53,621 nt of DNA from an uncultured Eubacteriaceae bacterium (GTDB lineage Bacteria; Bacillota; Clostridia; Lachnospirales; CAG-274). The stretch covers positions 1-53,621 of the forward strand of contig CAMTZM010000014.1 in assembly GCA_947086655.1 (NCBI GenBank), read 5' to 3'. The notes beneath the pieces are model-generated. The model saw nothing but the letters and a program-made list of their open reading frames with translations. It was not told where the DNA came from and made no database searches. Below, piece by piece: positions 27,422-36,667 of the stretch (position 1 is the first letter of the stretch; every line of letters starts with the position of its first letter). A program made the translations under genes and the position numbers.

Positions 27422-28393
27422 CTAAACTTTAAAAACTTCAAGCAAACAATCAATTGCACTATTAAAATTCTGAACGCCTTCTTCGTCAAGTCTTTCAATA
27501 AAATTTATAAAAGCCTCTTTAGTTCTTGTATGAACCATATTCAGCATTTTTACGCCTTTGTTTGTAAGCTTTATAAAAACAGCACGACCATCATCATTGA
27601 ATTTAGGATAACTTTTCTTTAAATAACCTGCTGTCACAAGTCTTGAAACCGTAATTGAAACCGTAGAACCGCTTGAATTTAAAAACTTCTCAAGTTTTGA
27701 AATTGTGTTATGCTCAAAATAATATATGCAATACATAATATAAAACTGATTTTTAGTTATAGGTTTTTCATCAGAATTCAAATCAAATATATTACGGCAT
27801 AAATCTCTGCTTGCCTTAAAAAAAACTCCAACAAATATAGCCATTTTAATATTCATTTTCTCAAGTTCATTATCAGATTCAAGAATAGCTTGTATAATAT
27901 CACTTTTCATAAATTTATCATTCATGTATTCTTCTCTAAATTCAACAACAGAAAATAGTTTATCTATACCTTCTTCAAGGAGTTTCTTTTCTCTCTCATC
28001 AAAAGAATTATAAAGAATACAAAAATTTTTAAAATTATTTTGTCTAAATTTATAAAGACAATTAATTCCTTCCTGTGAAAGAGAAAAAATCGTTTTTCTT
28101 TTATCCATTCCATCTTCTGGAATATTTTTCACTATATAACCTTTTTTAATCAGCTTTGATACTATAATAGAAAGAGTGCTTCTGCTTACATACATAATTT
28201 CCGCCATTTCAGATATACTGCTTTTTTTCATAATCATTAAAGCCATTAAGATTTCAAACTGTCTTTCGCTTAAATCTTTAAACGATTTCGTTTCAGTATT
28301 ATTTTTTTTACAAGTTCTTTCATAAATAGGAATTTTTTGTGTAAGTTCTATAATCTTATCAGCCATTTTTTCATAATCCAAACCCACAGACAA
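27422..28393 (-). CDS. Tandem-MarR transcriptional regulator (two winged-helix domains)
   Basis: 323 residues from TTG 28393, about twice the length of a normal MarR protein. The first domain (about 5-150) has LSERQFEILMALMIMKKSSIS, then a helix-turn-helix and DGMDKRKTIFSLSQEG wing; the second (about 175-323) has ITKNQFYIMYCIYYFEHNTIS, a second helix-turn-helix (SGSTVSITVSRLV) and the FNDDGRAVFIKLTNKG wing. Inference: the two halves form an intramolecular MarR-like pseudo-dimer. GAGGGGTGATAAC precedes the TTG. It probably controls itself and the RND genes that follow. Confidence 0.88.
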   Translation of the reverse strand: MSVGLDYEKMADKIIELTQKIPIYERTCKKNNTETKSFKDLSERQFEILMALMIMKKSSISEMAEIMYVSRSTLSIIVSKLIKKGYIVKNIPEDGMDKRKTIFSLSQEGINCLYKFRQNNFKNFCILYNSFDEREKKLLEEGIDKLFSVVEFREEYMNDKFMKSDIIQAILESDNELEKMNIKMAIFVGVFFKASRDLCRNIFDLNSDEKPITKNQFYIMYCIYYFEHNTISKLEKFLNSSGSTVSITVSRLVTAGYLKKSYPKFNDDGRAVFIKLTNKGVKMLNMVHTRTKEAFINFIERLDEEGVQNFNSAIDCLLEVFKV

Positions 28394-28428
28394 GTTATCA
28401 CCCCTCAAATAAATTTTATTGTAAAACT

Positions 28429-28457
28429 ATTTTATTATCAATATATTTTATTGTCAA
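28429..28457 (-). promoter_or_regulatory. Sigma-A promoter of the marR-RND operon
   Basis: Minus strand TTGACA (28457-28452), 17-nt spacer, TAAAAT (28434-28429). No clear palindromic MarR operator is visible over it. Confidence 0.85.
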
Positions 28458-28689
28458 CACATTTATTCATACATATTATATTTACGTGTACAAAAAATAA
28501 TTTGTTTCACTTAAATAATAATAAATTTCTAATTGTAAAATAATAAATTACTTGCAAATTTAACTTTACAAATTATTTATATAATAAAACTTATTTTAAA
28601 TTTTAATAAATTTTTATTAATAATATATAAATATTTTGGTAAAAATAACGAATTTAAAATTTATAATAATAAACAATTAATAAAAACTA

Positions 28690-28718
28690 TTGACAAAAGA
28701 CTGTATTAACTGTATTAT
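28690..28718 (+). promoter_or_regulatory. Sigma-A promoter of the gntR-ABC operon
   Basis: Perfect TTGACA (28690-28695), 17-nt spacer, TATTAT (28713-28718). Confidence 0.88.
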
Positions 28719-28734
28719 TATATATAGTACAGTT
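28708..28734. promoter_or_regulatory. Probable GntR/YtrA-type operator
   Basis: AACTGTA-N13-TACAGTT inverted repeat overlapping the -10 box; further CTGTA copies lie at 28701 and 28736. Placement fits autorepression by the GntR protein encoded just downstream. Confidence 0.65.
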
Positions 28735-28755
28735 GCTGTATAAATAATTTTTATT

Positions 28756-28814
28756 TTAACCGACGGTTATGAGTATTTTTGCAAAGCAAAAATTCGAATA
28801 GTCTTTGACGGAGG
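28756..28814 (-). repeat. Dispersed palindrome, family B copy 3
   Basis: On the minus strand GTCAAAGACTATTCG, then ATTTTTGC-TTT-GCAAAAAT hairpin, then a CCGTCGGTTAA end. The first two parts match copy 2 at 37179-37273. The gntR ribosome binding site GGAGG (28810-28814) directly abuts the element. Confidence 0.65.
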
Positions 28815-28821
28815 TGTTTTA

Positions 28822-29208
28822 ATGATTAAAATTGATTTAAAAAGTTCAATTCCCATTTATGAACAAATATCAAGAGAAATTAAAAAAAATATTTTAAAAG
28901 GCTTTTTTAAAGAAAACGACCCTCTCCCATCTGTAAGAAAACTTGCCGCAAGCATAGGTGTAAACCCAAATACAATAGCAAAAGCTTATCAAGAACTTGA
29001 AAGAAATAATGTTATTTATACAGTTACAGGACGAGGGGCTTTTATAGCTGAAAATAATAATAAAACATTAAATAAAATACCGGAAAACCTTTTAAATACA
29101 CTTAAAAATGTTGTAATTGAAATTATTTACTCAGGTGTTAATGAAAAAATTATAATAGAAGAAGTAAAAAAAATAAGTTCTGAGTTTAAAGGAAAGGACA
29201 GTGAGTAA
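28822..29208 (+). CDS. GntR family regulator, YtrA subfamily
   Basis: 128 residues: winged helix-turn-helix with IPIYEQISREIKKNILKGFF, LPSVRKLAASIGVNPNTIAKAYQELE and VIYTVTGRGAFIA, then only about 50 residues of a helical C-terminus. The short effector domain and ABC genes downstream define the YtrA subfamily. In B. subtilis YtrA represses an ABC operon that responds to cell-wall antibiotics. First gene of a five-gene operon; stop codon overlaps the region before the next ATG. Confidence 0.93.
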   Translation: MIKIDLKSSIPIYEQISREIKKNILKGFFKENDPLPSVRKLAASIGVNPNTIAKAYQELERNNVIYTVTGRGAFIAENNNKTLNKIPENLLNTLKNVVIEIIYSGVNEKIIIEEVKKISSEFKGKDSE

Positions 29209-29209
29209 A

Positions 29210-30097
29210 ATGCTTAAAATTAACAAAATCACAAAAAAATTTGATGATGTAAAAGCCCTTGACAATGTAAGCGCATACATAAAAAAAGGTACAATACATG
29301 GACTTATAGGAGAAAACGGCGCCGGCAAAACAACATTGCTTCAAATTGTTTCCGGGATATATCGTCAAGACGACGGTAAAATTTTAATAAATAACGAACC
29401 TGTATACGAAAACAATAAAATAAAATCCAAAATAGGATATGTAACAGATAATAATCAGTTTTTTCCTTACTATAAAGTAAAAGAAATAGTTGCTTTTTTT
29501 GCCGGTATATATAAAACTTTTTCAAAAGATAAATTTAACGCTTTAAATAAAATACTTAATGTACCTGATAATAAAAGAATAAACCAGCTTTCAAAAGGAA
29601 CTAAAATGAGACTTTCGCTTATGCTTAATATGAGCATAAACCCGGAGCTTTTACTTCTTGACGAGCCTACAAGCGGACTTGACCCAATAGCAAAAAAAGA
29701 AATAATAGATATGCTTATAGACGAAGTTGAGAAAAATAAATGTACAATATTGATTTCATCACATCATTTAAGTGAACTTGAAAAGCTTTGCGATGACATT
29801 ACAATTTTAAATCATGGAAAAGTGACATATCAATCAAGTATTGAAAGTATAAAAAATAATGTAAAAAAACTTCAAGTATTGTTTGAGTTTGAACCTAATC
29901 TTTCCGATGTAAATGAAATATTAAAAGTTGAAAAACTTGGAAGTATATACTACATTATAACAAAAAAATATAATGAAGAAATAAAAGAAAAACTTATACA
30001 AAAAGGCGCTAAGCTTATAGAAGAAGTAGGTATAAGCCTTGAGGAAATATTTATATACACAAATTCCAAAAAAGGAAGTGAATATAATGCTGACTAA
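29210..30097 (+). CDS. ABC transporter ATP-binding protein (YtrB-like)
   Basis: 295 residues. Walker A GENGAGKTT near residue 37, signature LSKGTKMRLSL near 132, Walker B LLLLDEPTSGLDP near 150, switch His in SSHHLSE. ATG 29210 is chosen over GTG 29201 because AAAGGA lies only 2 nt before the GTG. It powers the two permeases encoded next; the substrate is unknown. Confidence 0.93.
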   Translation: MLKINKITKKFDDVKALDNVSAYIKKGTIHGLIGENGAGKTTLLQIVSGIYRQDDGKILINNEPVYENNKIKSKIGYVTDNNQFFPYYKVKEIVAFFAGIYKTFSKDKFNALNKILNVPDNKRINQLSKGTKMRLSLMLNMSINPELLLLDEPTSGLDPIAKKEIIDMLIDEVEKNKCTILISSHHLSELEKLCDDITILNHGKVTYQSSIESIKNNVKKLQVLFEFEPNLSDVNEILKVEKLGSIYYIITKKYNEEIKEKLIQKGAKLIEEVGISLEEIFIYTNSKKGSEYNAD

Positions 30098-31184
30098 TCC
30101 TTTATTTATACGACAATTAAAATATGCCCTAATAATAAGCGCTGTTATTTCTATAATTACATGCTCATATTCTTTAAACGAATCATATGACGCACGTATT
30201 ATAACAAATGACTTAATAGAATATTTCGAGGGAAATACAAATGAAAATCTACACGGAATATCATATTATGTAAATAATGAGGGAAAAGAAATTCCTTATA
30301 TAAATGATATGTTTGAATATAAAATGTTCTCAATTATATCTGCATCATCAATAATTATTTCAGTCGGAATAATGATATTTTTATTCATTTCATATAGAGA
30401 TGAAAAATATAAAAACACAGCGTCGTTTTTATACAGCCTTCCTATGCCACGAGAATATTTTTATATATATAAAATATTATGTTTTTTTATTGTTGTAACA
30501 GTTCCAATTATATTAACGGCATTTATAACAAAAACGACTTTTAAACCTATTATAATCTCTATAAGTCCATACCTTAATTTATTGGAATATGTTTCGCCTG
30601 AGAATTTTTACTTTGAGTTGAAAAATGATATTATAAGTGAACTTAATTTATTTATTCCAAACTTATTTTTAATTTTTGCCATTCTTAACTTACTTATAGT
30701 AATAAGCGGGAGAATATATACAGCATATTGTATTTTTGCCGGAATGCCTTTGACAATATTGGCTTTTGCAAGCGGTATAGCTAATTTTATAGATTTGTAT
30801 TTACAAAACTCTGATATAAGAATAAATATAATAAACAGGCAGTTTATATTCCCAACAATATACATTTCGTCAACGCAGTATATTGAAAAAAATGTTATAT
30901 TTAACTTTATTATTTCATTTGTTTTAATTGTAATTGGATTTTTTTTATATAAAAAATCCAAACCGGAAAATTTAGGCAAACTTTTTACAATAAATTGCTT
31001 TAATTATATTTTGTATATTGCTGCCTTTCTTATGGGAGGGGTTATATTCTTTAGAATAATACTATTTAAAGTAGACTTAAATGGTTCTTCTATTTTTTCC
31101 GGTATTTTTATTATGCTTATAGGAAGTTTTTTAAGCCTTATTATTACTAAAACTTTAATATCAAAAATAATTAATATTGAATAA
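30087..31184 (+). CDS. ABC transporter permease, ABC-2-like (first)
   Basis: 365 residues, MLTNPLFIRQLKYALIISAVIS start, with about seven hydrophobic segments and an extracytoplasmic loop after helix 1 (about 40-80). ATG 30087 overlaps the ABC stop by 11 nt and has GGAAG upstream. YSLPMPREYFYIYK after helix 2 resembles the coupling motif of ABC-2 permeases. Confidence 0.82.
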   Translation: MLTNPLFIRQLKYALIISAVISIITCSYSLNESYDARIITNDLIEYFEGNTNENLHGISYYVNNEGKEIPYINDMFEYKMFSIISASSIIISVGIMIFLFISYRDEKYKNTASFLYSLPMPREYFYIYKILCFFIVVTVPIILTAFITKTTFKPIIISISPYLNLLEYVSPENFYFELKNDIISELNLFIPNLFLIFAILNLLIVISGRIYTAYCIFAGMPLTILAFASGIANFIDLYLQNSDIRINIINRQFIFPTIYISSTQYIEKNVIFNFIISFVLIVIGFFLYKKSKPENLGKLFTINCFNYILYIAAFLMGGVIFFRIILFKVDLNGSSIFSGIFIMLIGSFLSLIITKTLISKIINIE

Positions 31185-31200
31185 GACTGGAGGCGGCAAA

Positions 31201-32247
31201 ATGAATAAGTATGTAACTCTTGTTAAGCATGAACTTAAATCAATAAAATTACTGATTTTTATTTTCGCTACTTTTATGTACTTTTCTGGAATTGAAACAT
31301 ATAAAGAAAGTATAAAAGAAATGATAATTACTTATTTGAATTATCCTTCGTTTGAAGTAATTGAAATACCTGTTATAAACCCATGTATAAACCTTATATG
31401 CTTTATATTTCCTATTTTTCTTGCAGAAATACAATTTGATTCAAAAAATAACAAAATTTTATTTGAACTTCCATTTACAAAAAATGAACTGTTTATTGTA
31501 AAAACTTTTATAGGTACAGTTTTAATAACTCTGATTTTTATTTTATATACATTAGCTGAACTTGTAATATTTAATAAAAATAAGTTAATTATACAAAGAA
31601 TATTGTCGGTATGCAGCAAACAAATGCCTGAGTTTATTACAAACGGAAATTTAATTTTAGCAATTATATATTTATGGTTTATTTTTATACTAATTTATAC
31701 TATTACCATTTTTTTCATGCTTTGTGTGAAAAATAGAAAACTCTCTGTTATATGTTTTTTTGGAACTGTTTTTTTACCTTACTCTATTGTTTATATTTTT
31801 GGCAGAATAAGCATGTATTTATTTGGGAAAATAAGCAATAACACCAATTTTTTAAATCCTATTAATATAATAAGTGCTAATTTTACAGTTTATAGACATT
31901 ATGGGTATCATGAATATATGTATAATATAAAAACATACATAATTTATTTATCTATTTTATTTGTATTTTTTATAACCTTAGCTTATAAATTATATAAAAG
32001 ATGGGAACAAGCAGAAAATGTTAATTTATTCACATTTAAATGGGCAGAATATATTTTTATATTTTGTTCAGGATTATACGGCATTATAATTTCATCGCTT
32101 TTCGTAATAAGCTTTTTCCATAGTGAGATACTTTTAATATCAGTTATAATAATAGGTTTTTTATTAGGAATAAAAATATCATACAAAATATGCGATATGA
32201 ACGGAATACACTTAGATAAAGTATACCAAAGGAGGAAAATAAAATGA
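31201..32247 (+). CDS. ABC transporter permease, ABC-2-like (second)
   Basis: 348 residues, about seven membrane segments. LFELPFTKNELFIVKTF after the second helix matches the equivalent segment of the first permease, so the two are distant paralogues that probably pair. ATG 31201 has GGAGG 7 nt upstream. Stop overlaps the next start by 4 nt (ATGA). Confidence 0.82.
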   Translation: MNKYVTLVKHELKSIKLLIFIFATFMYFSGIETYKESIKEMIITYLNYPSFEVIEIPVINPCINLICFIFPIFLAEIQFDSKNNKILFELPFTKNELFIVKTFIGTVLITLIFILYTLAELVIFNKNKLIIQRILSVCSKQMPEFITNGNLILAIIYLWFIFILIYTITIFFMLCVKNRKLSVICFFGTVFLPYSIVYIFGRISMYLFGKISNNTNFLNPINIISANFTVYRHYGYHEYMYNIKTYIIYLSILFVFFITLAYKLYKRWEQAENVNLFTFKWAEYIFIFCSGLYGIIISSLFVISFFHSEILLISVIIIGFLLGIKISYKICDMNGIHLDKVYQRRKIK

Positions 32248-33116
32248 TTAAATTTATATCAATGTTTTTCATAGTATCATTGTTTGCCTCTTCAATGATT
32301 TTATTATCGCCTTCATTGTCTGATGAAGTTTATGATAATTATTCTGATTACTATAATAATGATGAATACAATAATAATGCAGATGAAAAATTAAAAATTC
32401 ATATTGATATTTCAAATATAATTAATTCCTCATTTGCTGAAACAAGGCATGACGAACCAAAAGACAACAAGGAAAAAATGAATAATATTATAGATAAAGA
32501 CTTTATTCCTGTTGAAAATATAGAAATAATTCAAAAAAACGAAAGACAAGTTAAAATATACCAGCATAAAAAATACAAAGACTTGATTTTAATAAACGAC
32601 AGTTCTTACTTTACTTTAACAGAGCCTTTCATTAATCTTCCTTACGAATATAATGATATTATTGAAAACGCTGAAAAACAAAATCTGCACTGTTTAGAAA
32701 TATTAAAAAGCAATAATCAAGACTTACTTATTTTTTCAAACACCGAAGGCATATTTTTCACATCGCAGGCTCAAAATGGAATTATTTACTCAACTCAATA
32801 TAAAGACGTTTCAATATTTTGTAAAAACACACCTATAATTTATATGCTTTATGCTGATAAATCTGGAATAAATAAAATAGACATAGTAAAATCAAACATT
32901 AAATACAAACCTTCTGAATTTACAGCCGAAAACATAAGCCAAACCGAAGGATTTTTAAAAAGCTTAGGTATAAAAGATTGTGATTTAATAATAAACAGCC
33001 TTATAAATAAAGACTTAGATAAAAATTATCAAAATAATTTAAACCTTACTTATAAAAAAGATTTAGCCGATACAGGACGTTACTCAAAAGATATATTATT
33101 TGTATCAATAAATTAA
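32244..33116 (+). CDS. Exported protein of unknown function, last gene of the YtrA-like ABC operon
   Basis: 290 residues, not recognised. N-terminal hydrophobic segment (1-22) acts as signal peptide or anchor, no lipobox. An Asp/Tyr/Asn-rich stretch (28-50) follows, then a soluble domain rich in Lys, Asn, Ile. No Cys except a few scattered residues, no repeats. AAAGGAGG lies before the ATG, which overlaps the upstream stop. Inference: an extracytoplasmic partner of the ABC transporter, perhaps binding substrate or sensing. Confidence 0.75.
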   Translation: MIKFISMFFIVSLFASSMILLSPSLSDEVYDNYSDYYNNDEYNNNADEKLKIHIDISNIINSSFAETRHDEPKDNKEKMNNIIDKDFIPVENIEIIQKNERQVKIYQHKKYKDLILINDSSYFTLTEPFINLPYEYNDIIENAEKQNLHCLEILKSNNQDLLIFSNTEGIFFTSQAQNGIIYSTQYKDVSIFCKNTPIIYMLYADKSGINKIDIVKSNIKYKPSEFTAENISQTEGFLKSLGIKDCDLIINSLINKDLDKNYQNNLNLTYKKDLADTGRYSKDILFVSIN

Positions 33117-33120
33117 AAAA

Positions 33121-33164
33121 ACCTCTTACATTAATATAAATATTTTTGTAAGAGGTTTCTTTTT
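33121..33164 (+). terminator. Terminator of the gntR-ABC operon
   Basis: ACCTCTTACA/TGTAAGAGGT 10-bp stem followed by TTTCTTTT, five bases after the stop codon. It merges into the palindromic element that follows. Confidence 0.85.
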
Positions 33165-33327
33165 AAGGAAATACCGCATAATTCAATAAAATGGTTTTCA
33201 GAAAGAATTTTTCAGTTCGAGGAAATGGAGCGCAAACATAGTCGGAGCCTATGTTAAGCGACATTGACAAAGAAATGGAAAATTCTTTCAAAAACCATAA
33301 AATCTTAATTGTGCGGTGTTTCCTTAA
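33163..33327. repeat. Long palindromic element, family A copy 1 (core-conserved)
   Basis: About 165 bp. Outer arms of some 50 bp pair: left starts TTAAGGAAATACCGCATAATT, right read in reverse starts TTAAGGAAACACCGCACAATT, both running on to GAAAGAATTTT. The exact centre (33245) is ACATAG-TCGGAGC-CTATGT. The inner 33221-33272 resembles the core of the 50848 element read in reverse. No ORF. The right end contains the stop codon of the TM2 gene. A MITE-like or structured-RNA element. Confidence 0.85.
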
Positions 33328-33755
33328 TAATAAGGATTTGGTTTAAAGAGTAATACAATAAAATCAATGAAAACTCCTATTCCACAAATACCCATTGTTA
33401 AAAGATATATAATTCCAAGAAGAATTTTGCCTTCATAGAATTTATGTATTCCTAAACATCCAAAGAAAAAACACAAAATTAAAGCTACCCATTTATTTTT
33501 TGGATTTACATATCCGCCTGTATTATTATTGTTATTATTTGTGTTTGTATTTGTATTATTAATAATTATAGGCTGTGAAACAGAAGAACTAACTTTAAGT
33601 TCTTCAACTTGTCTTCCGCATGAAGTACATATAACAGCATCTTTTGGTATTTTAGAACCACAGAATTTGCAAAATCTTATATCAGACGTTTCAACATTCT
33701 TTTCTTTATCCTCTGGCAAAGGACCATTTGGTATAGGTACATTCATATCATCCAT
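33324..33755 (-). CDS. Zinc-ribbon and TM2-domain membrane protein
   Basis: 143 residues. A double-CxxC zinc ribbon (FCKFCGSKIP ... CTSCGR, about 30-50), a Ser/Asn spacer with poly-Asn (about 60-85), then a TM2 domain: KNKWVALILCFFFGCLGIHKFYEGK with the first helix, a loop, then a second helix and the typical end KPNPYY. Function of TM2 proteins in bacteria is poorly known. ATG 33755 has GGAGG 8 nt upstream. The stop codon falls in the arm of the palindromic element. Confidence 0.88.
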   Translation of the reverse strand: MDDMNVPIPNGPLPEDKEKNVETSDIRFCKFCGSKIPKDAVICTSCGRQVEELKVSSSVSQPIIINNTNTNTNNNNNNTGGYVNPKNKWVALILCFFFGCLGIHKFYEGKILLGIIYLLTMGICGIGVFIDFIVLLFKPNPYY

Positions 33756-33869
33756 AAGCTTTACCTCCATATATAAATAATTTATTTAAGAAAATTTGCC
33801 AATTAAACTTAAAATTAGCTTTTCTTTAACAATATATACGCAGATAATAACTATTTAGTTTAATATTTA

Positions 33870-36188
33870 TTAAAACTCAACATTTTGATTGCCTAAATTA
33901 AACACTTCAACCATTTCTCTAAACACTTCTGCTTGACTTGAAAGCTGCTGCGCCGTAGCTGCACATTTTTGGCTTTCGGCAGAATTGCTTTGAGTAACAT
34001 CTACAATTCTTACTATTCCTTTATTAATTTCTTCAATACTGCTGTCTTGTGCTTTTGAATCAACAGCGCATTGACTTACCTTTATAACAATATCATCTAT
34101 TTCATTAACCATTATATTAAGAGCTTCGGCAGTCATATTTGCTATATTAGAGCCTTCTTCAATTTTATTAATTGTATCTTTAATTAAAGTTGTAGTTTCA
34201 TTAGCAGCATGAGAACTCCTTGCGGCTAAGTTTCTAACCTCATCTGCCACAACAGCAAAGCCTTTGCCCTGTTCTCCGGCTCGTGCAGCTTCAACTGCCG
34301 CATTAAGTGCAAGTATATTAGTCTGAAAAGCAATATCTTCTATTGTTTTAATAATATGACTTATATTATTTGAAACTTCATTTATTTCTTTCATTGACAT
34401 AAGCATTTTATTCATTTGAGTACTACCTATTTTAGCATTTTCCTTTGCCGTATTTGCAATATCTCTTGCATTTTCAGCATTTTCTGTATTCGTCCTTGCT
34501 TTATTGAAAATTTCATTTACAGTAGTATTAAGCCTTTCAATAGTATCAGCCTGTTTATCTACTCCCGATGACAAGCCAACACTTGCTTCAGAAATAAGTC
34601 TTGCTCCATCAGCTACCTGCGAAGACGATGCTTTAATCTCTCCAATAAGCCTATTGAAATTTTTGCCTATAAGTAAAAGAGCTTCCTTAATCTTGCTGTA
34701 ATCTCCTATATATTCTCTATTAATTTTTATATCAAGGTCTTGCTTAGCCATTTTTGAAAGTATATCGCTTATTTCATTTATATACTCTGATGTACGGGAA
34801 ATAGAATTATTTACGCTGTTTTTAATAATTGCAAAATCACCTTTATAATTTCCCCTCATTTGAGTACTCATATCGCCCTCTGCCATATGTTTTAAAGTTT
34901 CTTCCATTTCAATAATAGGCGTATTAATAGATTTTATAAGATGATTAAGTTCGTCTATAAGCTTTGCCCAATCTCCGCTGAAATTTTCTTTATTAGCATA
35001 ACAATCAAGCTTGCCCTCTGAGGCATTATAAACAAGTTCGGATATTTCACTATATACACCTTTAAGCTGGTTTCTAAGTGTTTCTATAAGTTCGTTGAAA
35101 ACCTTTTTGTCACCTTCAAAATCATCTATTTTAGCCTCAAAATCGCCTTTTGTTATTTCATTTATACAATCAAGTGTTTTAGTTGTAGCCTTAATCTGCT
35201 TAGCACTTTCATCAACCATTGAATTTAAAAGTTCTGCCATTTCTTTAAATCTTCCTGAAAGTTCCGAAGTATCAATTAAAACATCATTTTTCCCTTCTTT
35301 TTGAGCATTAGCCATTAATGTCAAACCATCAATAAGCTTATTTAAAACTTCTGACATAGCCGCAAATGTTCGGCACAAACTTCCCATTTCATCTTTTCTT
35401 TTCATAAATTCCGGATTAGTATTTATATTTATATTGCCCTTTATTATCTCACCGCTTACATAAATAATATGATTTAAAGGTTTTGTAATAGCCCCTGCAA
35501 AAAGCAAAGCCGCCGCACCGCATATAACCATAAGAACAATACTTATAACTATAATTATACCTATTAAAACTTTATATGAATGTGACATTTCTTCTGTTCT
35601 CTCTGCAAGAACAACATCTATATCATCAACATAGTTTCCTGTACTTACAACCCAATTCCACGGCTTAAAAAGTTTTGAATATGACCTTTTTGGAGCTGGT
35701 TCTTCCTGCCCCGGCTTATCATAATAAAATTCGGAAAAACCTCCCTCATCATTATTAAGAGAAACATCCATTATTGTTTGTATAATTTTTATACCGTTTT
35801 TATCAGTCAAATCATATCTGTTATCTCCTTCTTGTTCCGGAAACATAGGATGTGCTACTAATATGTAATCTGTATCATCAATCCAAAAATATCCGTCATT
35901 ATTATATCTAAGCGTCTTTACTAAATCAATTGCCAAAGATTTAGCTTCTCTTTCACTAAGCTCACCGCTTTCCTGTCTTTGATAAACTCCTTCCAAAAGA
36001 GTAATTACATTTTGAATCTGATATTTTACACTATTGTCATAACCAAGTCTTAAAGCATGTTCATAGTCTTCAACCGCCGATTTATTCCCCTTGTAAATAC
36101 TAAACATAGCGCAGCCCGCTATTATAAGTATTGCAAAAAATACCATTCCAACATTAAGCAGCATAAGTAAATTTTTTAGTTTCCTCAT
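33870..36188 (-). CDS. Methyl-accepting chemotaxis protein with extracellular single Cache domain
   Basis: 772 residues. TM1 about 8-30; extracellular sCache_2-type sensor about 35-195 ([33 protein letters not shown], then [18 protein letters not shown]), which usually binds small carboxylates or similar metabolites; TM2 about 205-230; HAMP; helical repeats (about 290-490); signalling tip [25 protein letters not shown] near 625. No pentapeptide. The ligand cannot be told from sequence. Confidence 0.93.
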   Translation of the reverse strand: MRKLKNLLMLLNVGMVFFAILIIAGCAMFSIYKGNKSAVEDYEHALRLGYDNSVKYQIQNVITLLEGVYQRQESGELSEREAKSLAIDLVKTLRYNNDGYFWIDDTDYILVAHPMFPEQEGDNRYDLTDKNGIKIIQTIMDVSLNNDEGGFSEFYYDKPGQEEPAPKRSYSKLFKPWNWVVSTGNYVDDIDVVLAERTEEMSHSYKVLIGIIIVISIVLMVICGAAALLFAGAITKPLNHIIYVSGEIIKGNININTNPEFMKRKDEMGSLCRTFAAMSEVLNKLIDGLTLMANAQKEGKNDVLIDTSELSGRFKEMAELLNSMVDESAKQIKATTKTLDCINEITKGDFEAKIDDFEGDKKVFNELIETLRNQLKGVYSEISELVYNASEGKLDCYANKENFSGDWAKLIDELNHLIKSINTPIIEMEETLKHMAEGDMSTQMRGNYKGDFAIIKNSVNNSISRTSEYINEISDILSKMAKQDLDIKINREYIGDYSKIKEALLLIGKNFNRLIGEIKASSSQVADGARLISEASVGLSSGVDKQADTIERLNTTVNEIFNKARTNTENAENARDIANTAKENAKIGSTQMNKMLMSMKEINEVSNNISHIIKTIEDIAFQTNILALNAAVEAARAGEQGKGFAVVADEVRNLAARSSHAANETTTLIKDTINKIEEGSNIANMTAEALNIMVNEIDDIVIKVSQCAVDSKAQDSSIEEINKGIVRIVDVTQSNSAESQKCAATAQQLSSQAEVFREMVEVFNLGNQNVEF

Positions 36189-36600
36189 CTAATCCATCCC
36201 CTCAATAAATTTGGCGTATCTGAAAACTATATGTATATTATCAAAATTTATCCCCCCTGTAAAAATGAAAAAAATCAAATTTTATTTATAACTTTTAGCA
36301 CATATTTTATTTTCAGATATGACTTAATAAAATTTTTAATATAAAGCATTGTACAATTTTTAAGCAACAAATATAAAAATTCATACAAAACTATAAAATA
36401 TTATGTAATTTTGTTTCAAGCAAATTGTACAATGTTTCTTTTTATATATATATTTAATTGTATAAAATATATAATTTATTTTTTATAAATAATTTTAAAT
36501 AAGTAATAATATATAATATAATTTTATTACAATAAATTAAAAATGTCAATTTTATATCTATTCTGTTTATCATTTTCTTAATTTTAAAAATTAAAATAAA
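36189..36600. other. AT-rich intergenic upstream of the Cache chemoreceptor
   Basis: No gene. Two identical 10-bp palindromes ATTGTACAAT lie at 36348-36357 and 36424-36433; they could be operator sites. No convincing promoter could be fixed. Confidence 0.45.
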
Positions 36601-36646
36601 AAAAATAGAGTTAAACCTTTTAATATTAAAGTTTAACTCTATTTTT
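36601..36646. terminator. Terminator of tmRNA, bidirectional
   Basis: Perfect 16-bp stem AAAAATAGAGTTAAAC/GTTTAACTCTATTTTT with A/T-runs at both ends, about 20 nt past the tmRNA 3' end. Confidence 0.9.
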
Positions 36647-36667
36647 AAAAAAACAAAAACTTTTTAA

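Larger units (their letters stand above)
28394..28821. other. Divergent intergenic region between marR and gntR
   Basis: 428 bp with the two divergent promoters, the GntR-type operator and family B copy 3. The middle (about 28460-28680) is almost pure A/T with no recognisable site. Confidence 0.6.

Noticed and set aside
22819..28393. RND pump genes as a sign of a diderm host or recent transfer
   Set aside because: RND proteins of the SwrC type with lipoprotein adaptors are normal in Firmicutes, and base composition is like the surroundings.
33163..33327. Remnant insertion sequence with transposase
   Set aside because: No coding capacity and no transposase fragments in any frame; treated as a palindromic element.
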